Source of the DNA: JAAYBQ01 sp035403465
GTDB taxonomy: Bacteria > Spirochaetota > UBA4802 > UBA5550
DNA: 10,950 nt
Direction: 5' to 3'
Assembly (NCBI GenBank): GCA_035403465.1
Contig: DAONFG010000072.1
Span: 1 to 10,950, forward strand
The notes below the pieces were generated by a model. It searched no databases and was not told the DNA's origin. It saw nothing but the letters and a program-made list of their open reading frames with translations. The position numbers and the translations under genes were made by a program. Positions 1 to 7,114 of the stretch are shown in pieces. Each line of letters begins with the position of its first letter. Positions within the stretch are counted from its first letter, which is position 1.

Positions 1-1448
1 CGGCGGACCGCCTTTTTCAGGCTGCGTGTGTCTGTACCTGATGGAGTCTGGGTAATCCTCCTGAGAATATCTGCGGGGGGGATTTTAACATTCACCGCTG
101 ACACTGTCTGTTCAAGGTCTGCCTCTATTGTGTTGCTGATTCTTGACCCGCCGCCTGTCGCATTGACCACTTTTACCTTTACCCGTGCAGCCGAGTCCTC
201 AAACCAGAACTTGTAAAGGTCAAATACGAAGTCCGAAATCACCATTCCATTACCGCCGAATGACGGAACATATTTTATACGGCGCTTTCTTATAAGGTTC
301 TGGTTGATCGTGTCAAGTCCCCTGAACCTGCCGGTAAGCACCTGCCAGTCATCGTTGTGGTATGTACCGCTGCAGTGGTATTCCCTGCCGGTGTATGCAA
401 GATCCTGTCCCGTAAGGATAATCGGGTCACAACCCATGTTAAGGAGCAGGTCAAAAGCGCTTGTTGCAACTGATCCCCCTGACTGGACATCGCCCGGTGA
501 AGTTATATATTTTTCAATCCAGTCCATGGCTGGTGTTGTTTCGCGTACCGTGCTGCCGGTTGTATCCTGGTAGTATTTTGACGTGGTGCTGATTATTTTT
601 TTTCCGTCAAAGTTGTTCATGACACTGGGGCAGGCGACTATATCTGCAACAAGAAGCGAATCGCCTGCGTGCGTACCTGTAAAATGCTTACGGGAGTATT
701 TTTGCGCGTCAAGGGTCATCACCAGGTGCGGGGTAATTCCCGCCTTGGTCAGAACCTTGTACGATGTATCCACGCACAGGATTACGGCCCTGTCCGAAAT
801 TTTTTTTATTGCATCGAGGTTCCGGCGCAGTGAAGGTCCTGCCGAGACAATAATTCCCGGGTAACCGGTGAACTTCCCGAAGAGTGCGCTTACGGGTAAC
901 GAGTCCTCCATATGGCGCAGGTTCATGAAGATGTTCCCCATCCACCTCTCTTCAAACTCAAACCTTGTAAGGAGATCACTGACCTTTGACGAAATCTGCT
1001 GTTTGACAATTGAAATTGTACTGTCATAAAATCCGGGATTCATCTGGTACGATGGCCTGTGAATGTAGTGGGATATCCCTGTGAATCCCGACATTCTAAA
1101 GTTGTCAAAAAGAATCTGTATATCAGTTTCATCATGGATAACATATACATCATCGAGCGCAGGGCTGTTGACGCTGCGGCAGATTGCTGTTAGTTCAGGG
1201 TCGTTCTCTACTGCTATTATTTTTTTATCATGAAATTTTTTTTTAAGGAGGTGAACGTGGTATCCCAGTCCGATACCTGACACAATGATTACTGAATTTC
1301 GGCCCGGGTTAAAGTACTCGATGCTCCGCTCAGCCTCTTTTACCGGATCATACGCGGAGTGTATCCTTATCTCTCTTTCGTTACCGTCCGTTTTAACCGA
1401 AAGCGTTTTAACTCCGCTTCTTGAGTCGGAAACAATATATGCGGGCAT
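1..1448 (-). CDS. DUF115 / MptE-like (Maf family) protein, 3' end cut off by the window edge
   Basis: The frame is open from an ATG at 1448 to position 1, giving at least 482 residues; the stop codon lies outside the window. Residues about 50-85 form a Rossmann-like segment (SGIGLGYHVHLL, then a strand ending VENDPE) typical of the N-terminal domain of Maf proteins. The DUF115 core follows: SAGPSL at 202-207, a strand ending LCVDTSYKVL near 224-233, PHLVMTLDAQ near 240-249, GGSVATSAFDL at 324-334 and LTGQDLAYTG at 345-354. The family includes archaeal 6-hydroxymethylpterin pyrophosphokinase (MptE) and bacterial motility accessory factors implicated in adding nonulosonic acid sugars to flagellin. 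The exact substrate here cannot be told. The start lies 6 bases after the stop of the HDOD gene, and a GGTGGGA ribosome-binding site overlaps that gene's end, so it is the last visible gene of the comEC operon. Confidence 0.88.
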   Translation of the reverse strand, partial: MPAYIVSDSRSGVKTLSVKTDGNEREIRIHSAYDPVKEAERSIEYFNPGRNSVIIVSGIGLGYHVHLLKKKFHDKKIIAVENDPELTAICRSVNSPALDDVYVIHDETDIQILFDNFRMSGFTGISHYIHRPSYQMNPGFYDSTISIVKQQISSKVSDLLTRFEFEERWMGNIFMNLRHMEDSLPVSALFGKFTGYPGIIVSAGPSLRRNLDAIKKISDRAVILCVDTSYKVLTKAGITPHLVMTLDAQKYSRKHFTGTHAGDSLLVADIVACPSVMNNFDGKKIISTTSKYYQDTTGSTVRETTPAMDWIEKYITSPGDVQSGGSVATSAFDLLLNMGCDPIILTGQDLAYTGREYHCSGTYHNDDWQVLTGRFRGLDTINQNLIRKRRIKYVPSFGGNGMVISDFVFDLYKFWFEDSAARVKVKVVNATGGGSRISNTIEADLEQTVSAVNVKIPPADILRRITQTPSGTDTRSLKKAVR

Positions 1449-1454
1449 CAGGCT

Positions 1455-2951
1455 CTATCCCACCAGCGAGAGGTGGTTGAGGTAGTTGTCTTTGATCTTC
1501 TCATGGAAGTTTTTAATCTCTTCAAGCGATCTGATTTTAAGCCACTTCAGTATATCTGTTTCAAGGTAGTAGTAGCTGTATTTGTTTGATTCCACTCCGC
1601 AGAGCATGTTTGCCGTGTAGACTATCCACGTCAGAATTTTATAATCGGTTTCAACATTAAGCGGAGAATGGTGAAATTCGATTGCCCTGGTCAGGTCTGC
1701 GGGGAAGTTCCATTTGTGTGCAATCAGACCGCCAATCTCGGCATGGCTGACACCGATTGATATCTCTTCGAGTATTGATGATGAACGCATCTGTTTGTTC
1801 TTTGTGATCTCTGAAATTATATTCACTATATTGGGATCCGCAGAGAGGAGAACAATTTTCCCGATATCGTGCAGCAGGCCTGAGATAAATGCTGAATCCG
1901 CCAGGACGCCCAGTCCTTTTTTCTTGGCGATCTCCCTTGCGTAATAAGCAACCCGTATGCAGTGTTCCCATATTACTTCGAATTTTTTATATTTGTTATC
2001 GAGTATTTTCCTTGTGGCGCTGGCGGTGAGTATAAGGTTGAGATTTTTGAGACCGATAATTTTTACTGCATCCTTTATGGTAACAATTTTTTTACCCGGC
2101 ACAAATCCTGCCGAATTGGAGAGTTTGATAACATCAGCCGTTAGAGACGGGTCCCTGCTGATCCTTTCGGATATCGCATCTATTGTCGCGTTCTTTTCTT
2201 TGCAGAGCCTCTGGAGTTCAATAATATTTTCAGGGAATGTGGGGAGAGACTCAACGTCTTTGAGAATTCTCCCTTTTACATCCGAAACAATGTCATGATC
2301 TTTGAGCTGCTCGGGGATGAATATGGAGACAGTCACACCCTTGTCGTTATGGTTAATGGTCAGGTTGTCTGCGCCGATTCCTGAATTTCGAAGCAGGAAG
2401 ATCATAAGAACAAGTCCCAGCCCGGCACCTTCGGTGGAATCATAAACATCATTGTATGCGTCGGCCAGGTTCTGAAAGTTTTTTGACTGTTCTATCCTGT
2501 CCCTGATTCTTTTAAACTCTTCTTCAATAATTGTGACATTATTGAAAACTGAAAAATTTATTTCCCTGCCATGCCGGCTGAATGTTACTGAAATATGATA
2601 CCTGTTCTGTGTAAGGATGTCGGATCTGATCTCGTCAAGGTTATAGAGGAAATCATCCTTGAAGCTGCACATTAACTCGTCATATTTTTCGGTATCGTTT
2701 ATACTCACGCCTGATTTTTCAAAGTATATCCTTTTCAGGTTAGCCTTAAACGCATTGAAGATTATCTCCCTGATTATGGTAATGAGGGTTTCGAGAAGAA
2801 ATACATTACCCTGCCTGGAAAGTATCTTTAGTAGAATGGCATTAATTTTCAGAAGGTTGGCTTCATCAATAAATTTGAACGAAACGGTAATATCATCGCC
2901 TTTCTGGATTTTTTCAGTTATGTTTATGTCATCAGCAATAAGTAGTTCCAT
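1455..2951 (-). CDS. HATPase-HDOD fusion signalling protein
   Basis: A 498-residue protein with no signal peptide or membrane segment, so probably cytoplasmic. Residues about 45-215 resemble a GHKL/histidine-kinase ATPase domain: an N-box-like helix REIIFNAFKANLKR at 61-74 (E62, N66), and a glycine-rich ATP lid with GAGLGL at 175-180. No phosphoacceptor histidine (DHp) domain is visible. Residues about 230-430 form an HDOD domain: LPTFPENIIELQRL near 236-249, DPSLTADVIKLSNSAGF at 267-283, then an HD-type core with H330, HDIGK at 361-365, H403 and HH at 427-428. The last metal-binding Asp of active HD enzymes seems replaced, with N448 in the TAN motif. HDOD proteins are usually non-enzymatic regulators. 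The gene starts 17 bases after comEC with GGAAAAG as ribosome-binding site, and is followed by the DUF115 gene after 6 bases. Domain calls are confident; function is unknown. Confidence 0.88.
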   Translation of the reverse strand: MELLIADDINITEKIQKGDDITVSFKFIDEANLLKINAILLKILSRQGNVFLLETLITIIREIIFNAFKANLKRIYFEKSGVSINDTEKYDELMCSFKDDFLYNLDEIRSDILTQNRYHISVTFSRHGREINFSVFNNVTIIEEEFKRIRDRIEQSKNFQNLADAYNDVYDSTEGAGLGLVLMIFLLRNSGIGADNLTINHNDKGVTVSIFIPEQLKDHDIVSDVKGRILKDVESLPTFPENIIELQRLCKEKNATIDAISERISRDPSLTADVIKLSNSAGFVPGKKIVTIKDAVKIIGLKNLNLILTASATRKILDNKYKKFEVIWEHCIRVAYYAREIAKKKGLGVLADSAFISGLLHDIGKIVLLSADPNIVNIISEITKNKQMRSSSILEEISIGVSHAEIGGLIAHKWNFPADLTRAIEFHHSPLNVETDYKILTWIVYTANMLCGVESNKYSYYYLETDILKWLKIRSLEEIKNFHEKIKDNYLNHLSLVG

Positions 2952-2968
2952 ATTCTTTTCCGGGTATA

Positions 2969-4909
2969 TCAGGATCTGTCACTGTGTCTGATTGTAACCT
3001 TGATGTTCTCCTTCTGCAATATTTTCAGAAAACCGGTAAAACCTGTATTGATTGAATCCACATTCCTGACAATACATTCCTCAATAATAAAATCATTCAT
3101 CAGAATACGGCATGCAGATATATTATTATAGGTACTATTTGAAATTTCAATTATTTTTATGTCAGGATGAATTTTTCTTAGTAATAATAAACTCTCTTCT
3201 TTAAATATGTTCTGCCCGTCCAGTTCAAGTATAAGTTTCAGGTGATCCTGATTACGTTCAATCCTGATACCTTCAGCCGGTTGTGCAATCCTTTTATCAG
3301 AATCGGACTCATTTCTCCCGTACTTGAGCAGTATTGCAGATGATATAAGCGCAATAAAGACCGGCCAGGCTTTCATCCTTGAGAAAAACCTCAGATTGAT
3401 CAGCGGGAAAAGGGAAATAATCATAACCGCTGCCGGAATAACAGCATCGTCGATGAAAAAATTAAGCTTCAGGGATGCGGCATACTCGTTCAACCCGAAA
3501 ACGCACTTACTGAGAAGTGAGACAGGCACTGCAGATAATGTTGCAGTTACAGGTGAAATTAAAGAAATGCCGAGAATTACGAGTGATAATAATGTAATGA
3601 CTGTGATTAATGGTATTTCAATAAGATTTGTAATAAACCCGGCCGGGTTAAACTGGTTCATGTGAAGGTAGATTAAAGGGTATGCCGCAAGCTGTGCAGC
3701 GAATGTCACGGCAAGTGACCTGCTCACCGGTGCCGGCAGATTATTCGTAGATTCCCTGTACCTGTTGTAAAAAAAGAGAATCCCTGCCGTGGCCCCGAAA
3801 CTCAGCTGAAAACCCGGATTGTAAAGTTCCCATGGCATCAGCAGTATAATAATTGAGCCCGCAAGGTATAGTGAATTGAATGAATTTTTCTCCCGCGACA
3901 GAAAAAATCCGGCTATCATGAACATGTACATGGCAGAAGCGCGCACAAGGGAAACCGGCATGTCGGTAATCAGCAGGTAGAATACTGTAACTGCTGCAGA
4001 TATGAACAGGGCCTTGCGCCTTCCTGTACCCAATGGAATAAGCAGCAGCATGGGAATTGATGCTGCGAGTGCTATGTTCATCCCTGAGGCTGCCAGCAGA
4101 TGCAGCGTGCCCGCATCCCTGAAATGCATGATGGTCCTCTTCTCAAGATACGATGTGTCTCCAAAATAGATCGCGATAAGCAGGGCTGAAACAGGGTGGG
4201 GGAAAACTGCCGCGATTTTTTCCCTGGCAGAATCCTGCAAAGATATTCTCAAGGTTTTTGTTCCTCTGTCCATTACAGAAATCTCAGTATCATCAACAGT
4301 CCCCCTGAAATGGATTCCCTCGCGCGTCAGCCTGAGCAGGTAACCGTTTTTACCGGCATCTATCCGGCTGATGCTTTTATGTACAGCAATGATGCTCCCC
4401 CGGTTGATTACTGAACTGCCGGTATATGTTAATATACCCCTGGCGTGAAATCCGGGGCTTGATTCGCAGGTAAAATAGAGGTCGCTGTTATATCTTTTTT
4501 TATCTACACTTTCAATCTCTGCGATAAAACCTGAAATTTTTACAGGGAGGTGTTCCTGTTTAAGAATTTTTCCGGTCTTAACGCTGATGAGTAAAGACAA
4601 TAGCGCAAGGAAAAGTGTGAACAGGATTAGTACGGCCGCCCTTTTTTTCGTTGAGTCCAGGTAAATAGAGTAGCTGCGGAAAGTAATGTAAGACGCTGCG
4701 GCAAAGAGGAGCAGCAGCATAATCATGGTCGTGATCGTGAGTGCGTCACGGCATTTATAAGAAAAGAGAGTTGAGAGGAAAATCCAGGTGCAGACCGGCG
4801 CGGAGAGGACCGCGCTGCCGCGTACTATTTTTTTATATCCTTCCAACTTTGAATACAAATCCGGCCCGTATGCCTGCAGAAATCGATGATGTCTCCTCTC
4901 CGATTCCAA
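2969..4909 (-). CDS. comEC: ComEC/Rec2 family DNA-uptake channel without a metallo-beta-lactamase domain
   Basis: Up to 646 residues. Several hydrophobic helices lie at about 33-110 (DUF4131-type N-terminus), followed by a soluble OB-like section at 120-215. The Competence domain spans about 240-510: ALLIAIYFGD at 242-251, HLLAASGMN at 270-278, PVSLVRASAMYMF at 318-330 and NPGFQLSFGATAG at 364-376. These are family hallmarks. ComEC carries single-stranded DNA across the inner membrane during natural transformation. After the last helix (about 512-530) only some 115 residues remain, and they show no HxHxDH metal-binding motif, so the usual C-terminal domain is absent. The start is doubtful: the TTG at 4909 gives a 77-base overlap with the upstream gene and lacks a clear ribosome-binding site. 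Another TTG lies at 4846, and a GGAAGGA site at 4844-4838 is well spaced only for an ATA codon at 4828. It belongs to the lolA-like to DUF115 operon. Confidence 0.9.
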   Translation of the reverse strand: MESERRHHRFLQAYGPDLYSKLEGYKKIVRGSAVLSAPVCTWIFLSTLFSYKCRDALTITTMIMLLLLFAAASYITFRSYSIYLDSTKKRAAVLILFTLFLALLSLLISVKTGKILKQEHLPVKISGFIAEIESVDKKRYNSDLYFTCESSPGFHARGILTYTGSSVINRGSIIAVHKSISRIDAGKNGYLLRLTREGIHFRGTVDDTEISVMDRGTKTLRISLQDSAREKIAAVFPHPVSALLIAIYFGDTSYLEKRTIMHFRDAGTLHLLAASGMNIALAASIPMLLLIPLGTGRRKALFISAAVTVFYLLITDMPVSLVRASAMYMFMIAGFFLSREKNSFNSLYLAGSIIILLMPWELYNPGFQLSFGATAGILFFYNRYRESTNNLPAPVSRSLAVTFAAQLAAYPLIYLHMNQFNPAGFITNLIEIPLITVITLLSLVILGISLISPVTATLSAVPVSLLSKCVFGLNEYAASLKLNFFIDDAVIPAAVMIISLFPLINLRFFSRMKAWPVFIALISSAILLKYGRNESDSDKRIAQPAEGIRIERNQDHLKLILELDGQNIFKEESLLLLRKIHPDIKIIEISNSTYNNISACRILMNDFIIEECIVRNVDSINTGFTGFLKILQKENIKVTIRHSDRS

Positions 4910-5438
4910 AGCTGCCGTATCCGGCGTAGATATCTACAAAAAGTTTTGTTGTCGGTGTTGTGGTGAATACAGCGGTTACCGGGAGCATAATCCCCGCGCT
5001 GCCGTTGTAGTCCATGTTTGAAGGTGGTGATGCGAAATAGAATCCAAGTCCGCCGCCTGCAGAGAACCAGCTGTTTACCGGGTAAAGGTACTTCCCCGCA
5101 ATCGATGTCTCAAGATACATCAGCGTGAAATCAAGGCTGTTGTAAATATATTTTATCTGAAAATCTCCGCAGAAACTGCCTGCAAAGATTTCCACTGCCG
5201 CGCCTCCTGAATAAAACATTCCGGACATGCTTTTTGATTTTGTTTCGGTGTCGAACCAGTCAGTGTAGCGGGCATTGATTATCCCTGCTGACACTACAGG
5301 GCCGATGTATGTGAAGTTGAGTGTATCGTCATCCCTGTATTCAGGTTCGCTTTCGATGCCCTGGGCAGAGAGGGGCGCTGAAGCTGCAAAGAGGAGCAGG
5401 GCTGCGAGTATGGTTAAAATGTATCTGTAATATTTCAT
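4833..5438 (-). CDS. Small outer-membrane beta-barrel-like protein, hypothetical
   Basis: A 201-residue protein with a clear Sec signal peptide: basic start, hydrophobic run at about 6-20, probable cleavage near LSA/QG at residues 24-25. The rest alternates polar and hydrophobic residues and is rich in Gly, Tyr, Phe and Ser, with strand-like stretches such as YIGPVVSAGI, GGAAVEIFAG, SAGGGLGFYF, KLFVDIYAGYG and SAGIRAGFVF. That resembles an outer-membrane barrel of about eight strands (OmpA/OmpW-like architecture), although the terminal aromatic residue usual in such proteins is missing (it ends VGRI). I cannot assign a family. Its ATG follows the LolA-like gene's stop as TGATATG with one base between, and no good ribosome-binding site, which suggests translational coupling. 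An alternative is a periplasmic beta-sandwich protein. Confidence 0.8.
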   Translation of the reverse strand: MKYYRYILTILAALLLFAASAPLSAQGIESEPEYRDDDTLNFTYIGPVVSAGIINARYTDWFDTETKSKSMSGMFYSGGAAVEIFAGSFCGDFQIKYIYNSLDFTLMYLETSIAGKYLYPVNSWFSAGGGLGFYFASPPSNMDYNGSAGIMLPVTAVFTTTPTTKLFVDIYAGYGSFGIGEETSSISAGIRAGFVFKVGRI

Positions 5439-5439
5439 A

Positions 5440-6048
5440 TCATTTTATATTCAGCGGATTTTTTACCACCTGGGCGCTTGAAGGTACGTCAAAACTGAAA
5501 AGGTTTGCCATTACCGGCGCCGTGGTGCTTACATTTGACAGGGAGAAGCTGACTGATCCCCCGTCTTTAGATTTAAATACCACCCTTTTCAGGAAGAATG
5601 ATGAATCAAGAATGAGCAGTATTTCATTGTATGTTTTTTCGTTGGACTTGAGTTTGATTGTATAGCCGCCCGGTCCCTGGGCTGTAACTATGGCAAGATA
5701 ACCTGAAGTGAAAGCGGTTATTCCGCCCGAACCACCCCCTGCAAGGTCCTGTACACCGCATATGTTGTTGCCGGGGGAGTATATCCATAAACTTTTACCA
5801 TTTGATACAATAATCTGTCCTGCGGGTGAACTGAATTTTATATATATCTTGCCGGGATTCATATACTTGAAACTGCCTGTATAGGTCTCGCCCGTGGAAT
5901 TTGTCCATGAGATTATGCCTGTCATTTTGCTGATGCCGTTCATCCTGTTCCTGAAGTTTGCCATGGCTTCATCGCCTGTTAAAGCCCATGAGCCGGTTGC
6001 CGTGAAAAGGATAATGAGTGTTAAAATTGATGTTTTTACTGTTTTCAT
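5440..6048 (-). CDS. LolA-type outer-membrane lipoprotein carrier, periplasmic
   Basis: A 202-residue protein, the usual length for LolA. Residues 1-22 are a Sec signal peptide with probable cleavage after SWA. The mature part follows the LolA pattern: a helix around DEAMANFRNRMNGIS, then strands with TGSFKYMNPGKIYIKFSSPAGQ (about 56-77), IIVSNGKSLWIYSPG (about 78-92), the counterpart of the family's 'iSDGk.lw.Yd' motif, and later strands with DSSFFLKRVVFKS. LolA proteins bind acyl chains of lipoproteins and ferry them across the periplasm to the outer membrane. A LolA-like paralogue with another lipid or protein client is possible, since a Gly-rich loop (GGGSGG, about 104-109) is unusual. 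The start is well supported by AAAGGA seven bases before the ATG. It is the first gene of the leftward operon. Confidence 0.8.
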   Translation of the reverse strand: MKTVKTSILTLIILFTATGSWALTGDEAMANFRNRMNGISKMTGIISWTNSTGETYTGSFKYMNPGKIYIKFSSPAGQIIVSNGKSLWIYSPGNNICGVQDLAGGGSGGITAFTSGYLAIVTAQGPGGYTIKLKSNEKTYNEILLILDSSFFLKRVVFKSKDGGSVSFSLSNVSTTAPVMANLFSFDVPSSAQVVKNPLNIK

Positions 6049-6396
6049 TGCCGTCCTTTATTAATGAATACGATCTGAGTTATAAAAAAGTAAAAAATTT
6101 TTCAAAAAAAGTGAAAAAAGTTTTTACGAAACTGCGTTTTCAGGGGCTGCCGTCCCTTTTACCCCGTTTAAACTGAATTTCAAACCTGTGATAACATTAA
6201 TACCACAAGCATTCAAGTTATACATACTTATGTAGTTTCAGGGTTTATTTATTTCAAGAATTAAATATCTGCATAATAAGTTTAATTATTGCGGAAAAAA
6301 CTTATTGGCGGCATATTTATTTTAATAGTAATAAGTTGAATCAAACATAAAATTACTCCCTGATTATTGCAGAAGGGTAGAGAGGATTTGTTAACC
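6049..6396. promoter_or_regulatory. Divergent intergenic region with candidate promoters
   Basis: This 348-base AT-rich gap separates the leftward lolA-like operon from the rightward TPR gene and must carry promoters for both. On the minus strand a plausible promoter is TTGAAA at 6105-6100 and TATAAC at 6084-6079, with a 15-base spacer that is shorter than ideal. On the plus side no strong promoter stands out; TTGCGG at 6289-6294 with CATATT at 6312-6317 and a 17-base spacer is only weak. The 9-mer TAATAAGTT occurs at 6274-6282 and 6329-6337, and AACTTATT lies inverted at 6299-6306. No open reading frame with coding character is seen. Confidence 0.45.
6275..6306. repeat. 9-bp inverted repeat AATAAGTTT / AAACTTATT
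   Basis: AATAAGTTT at 6275-6283 and AAACTTATT at 6298-6306 are perfectly complementary with a 14-base loop. The core AATAAGTT recurs at 6330-6337. It lies 90-120 bases before the TPR gene start, where an operator could sit. Such short AT-rich repeats also occur by chance. Confidence 0.3.
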
Positions 6397-7110
6397 ATGA
6401 AGAAGTTCATCCTGTTTGTCATCTTTATAACATGTTCGTTTGTGCTGCCATATTATTACCATACTGAAATCTACAGGTTTTACCTGAAATTCTATTATTC
6501 GCACAGGTACCAGGGCAACGAGTATATGGACAGGGCCCGGAAACTTTATGATGAAGGGAAGTATGCAGAACTTCGGGAATTTGCTGAACCGCTTCTCTAT
6601 GTTTATATGGATAACAATGAACTGAAGAGGCTGACAGGCATGGGCATGATCAGGCTTGGCGATGAACTTAAGGGTGCGGAACTATATACTTCAGGAATGG
6701 AAAACGGAAAATATAATGAATTCGAGGCGGCTAAAGTAATAAAGACACTCTATTACGGTGAAGCCTATGGTGATGTGCTGTACTACTATGAACGAAAAAT
6801 ACTCAGGAACAATATGGATATTTCGTACTATTACGGGGTATCGTTATTCAGGGCTGACCGGATTGACGAGGCTTATGAAATGTTTATGAACTCAAAAAGA
6901 GGAGGCTACAGCGATACGCAGATGCTTTACTATCACATCGGCCTGGTGCTGGAGAAGAAAAAGAAATACAGCGAAGCTGCAGAATACCTGGTTCAGGCTT
7001 ATAGCAGCGGTCCTGCGGATGAGGACCTGGTGAATGCCCTGGTAAGGATTTACAGCACACTTGGCATGTATGACAGGGCTGAAGTCCTGCTGAGGAAGAA
7101 AAAGAATTAA
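6397..7110 (+). CDS. Membrane-anchored TPR-repeat protein, hypothetical
   Basis: A 237-residue protein starting at the ATG at 6397, preceded by AGAGGA at 6381-6386 (10-base spacing). In-frame TTG codons at 6367 and 6388 are possible but would put extra polar residues before the natural signal anchor. Residues 4-20 form one hydrophobic helix, probably an uncleaved anchor or signal peptide, so the rest would face the periplasm. From about residue 38 the protein is all-helical with degenerate TPR units: RARKLYDEGKYAELREFAE (46-64), YYYGVSLFRADRIDEAYEMF (144-163), YYHIGLVLEKKKKYSEAAEYL (178-198) and LVNALVRIYSTLGMYDRAEVLL (211-232). TPR domains are protein-binding scaffolds; the partner is unknown. 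It is transcribed alone, opposite to both neighbours, and ends four bases from the convergent gene. Confidence 0.85.
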   Translation: MKKFILFVIFITCSFVLPYYYHTEIYRFYLKFYYSHRYQGNEYMDRARKLYDEGKYAELREFAEPLLYVYMDNNELKRLTGMGMIRLGDELKGAELYTSGMENGKYNEFEAAKVIKTLYYGEAYGDVLYYYERKILRNNMDISYYYGVSLFRADRIDEAYEMFMNSKRGGYSDTQMLYYHIGLVLEKKKKYSEAAEYLVQAYSSGPADEDLVNALVRIYSTLGMYDRAEVLLRKKKN

Positions 7111-7114
7111 TCTG

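Noticed and set aside
1657..1971. Minus-strand open frame of about 104 codons inside the HDOD gene
   Set aside because: It lies wholly within the conserved HD core in another frame and has no recognisable protein features.
2951..3000. Hidden metallo-beta-lactamase domain of ComEC downstream of its stop, cut off by a frameshift
   Set aside because: Only 17 bases separate comEC from the HDOD gene, which has its own start and unrelated domains; no MBL-like sequence is left over in any frame.
4825..4840. Run of seven A at the junction of the barrel-like gene and comEC as a possible programmed frameshift site
   Set aside because: The barrel-like gene's TAA stop (4835-4833) comes before most of the run, so ribosomes would terminate before slipping into the comEC frame.
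6138..6162. Possible hairpin AGGG/CCCT followed by T in the divergent intergenic region as a terminator
   Set aside because: The stem is only about four base pairs and no gene ends towards it.
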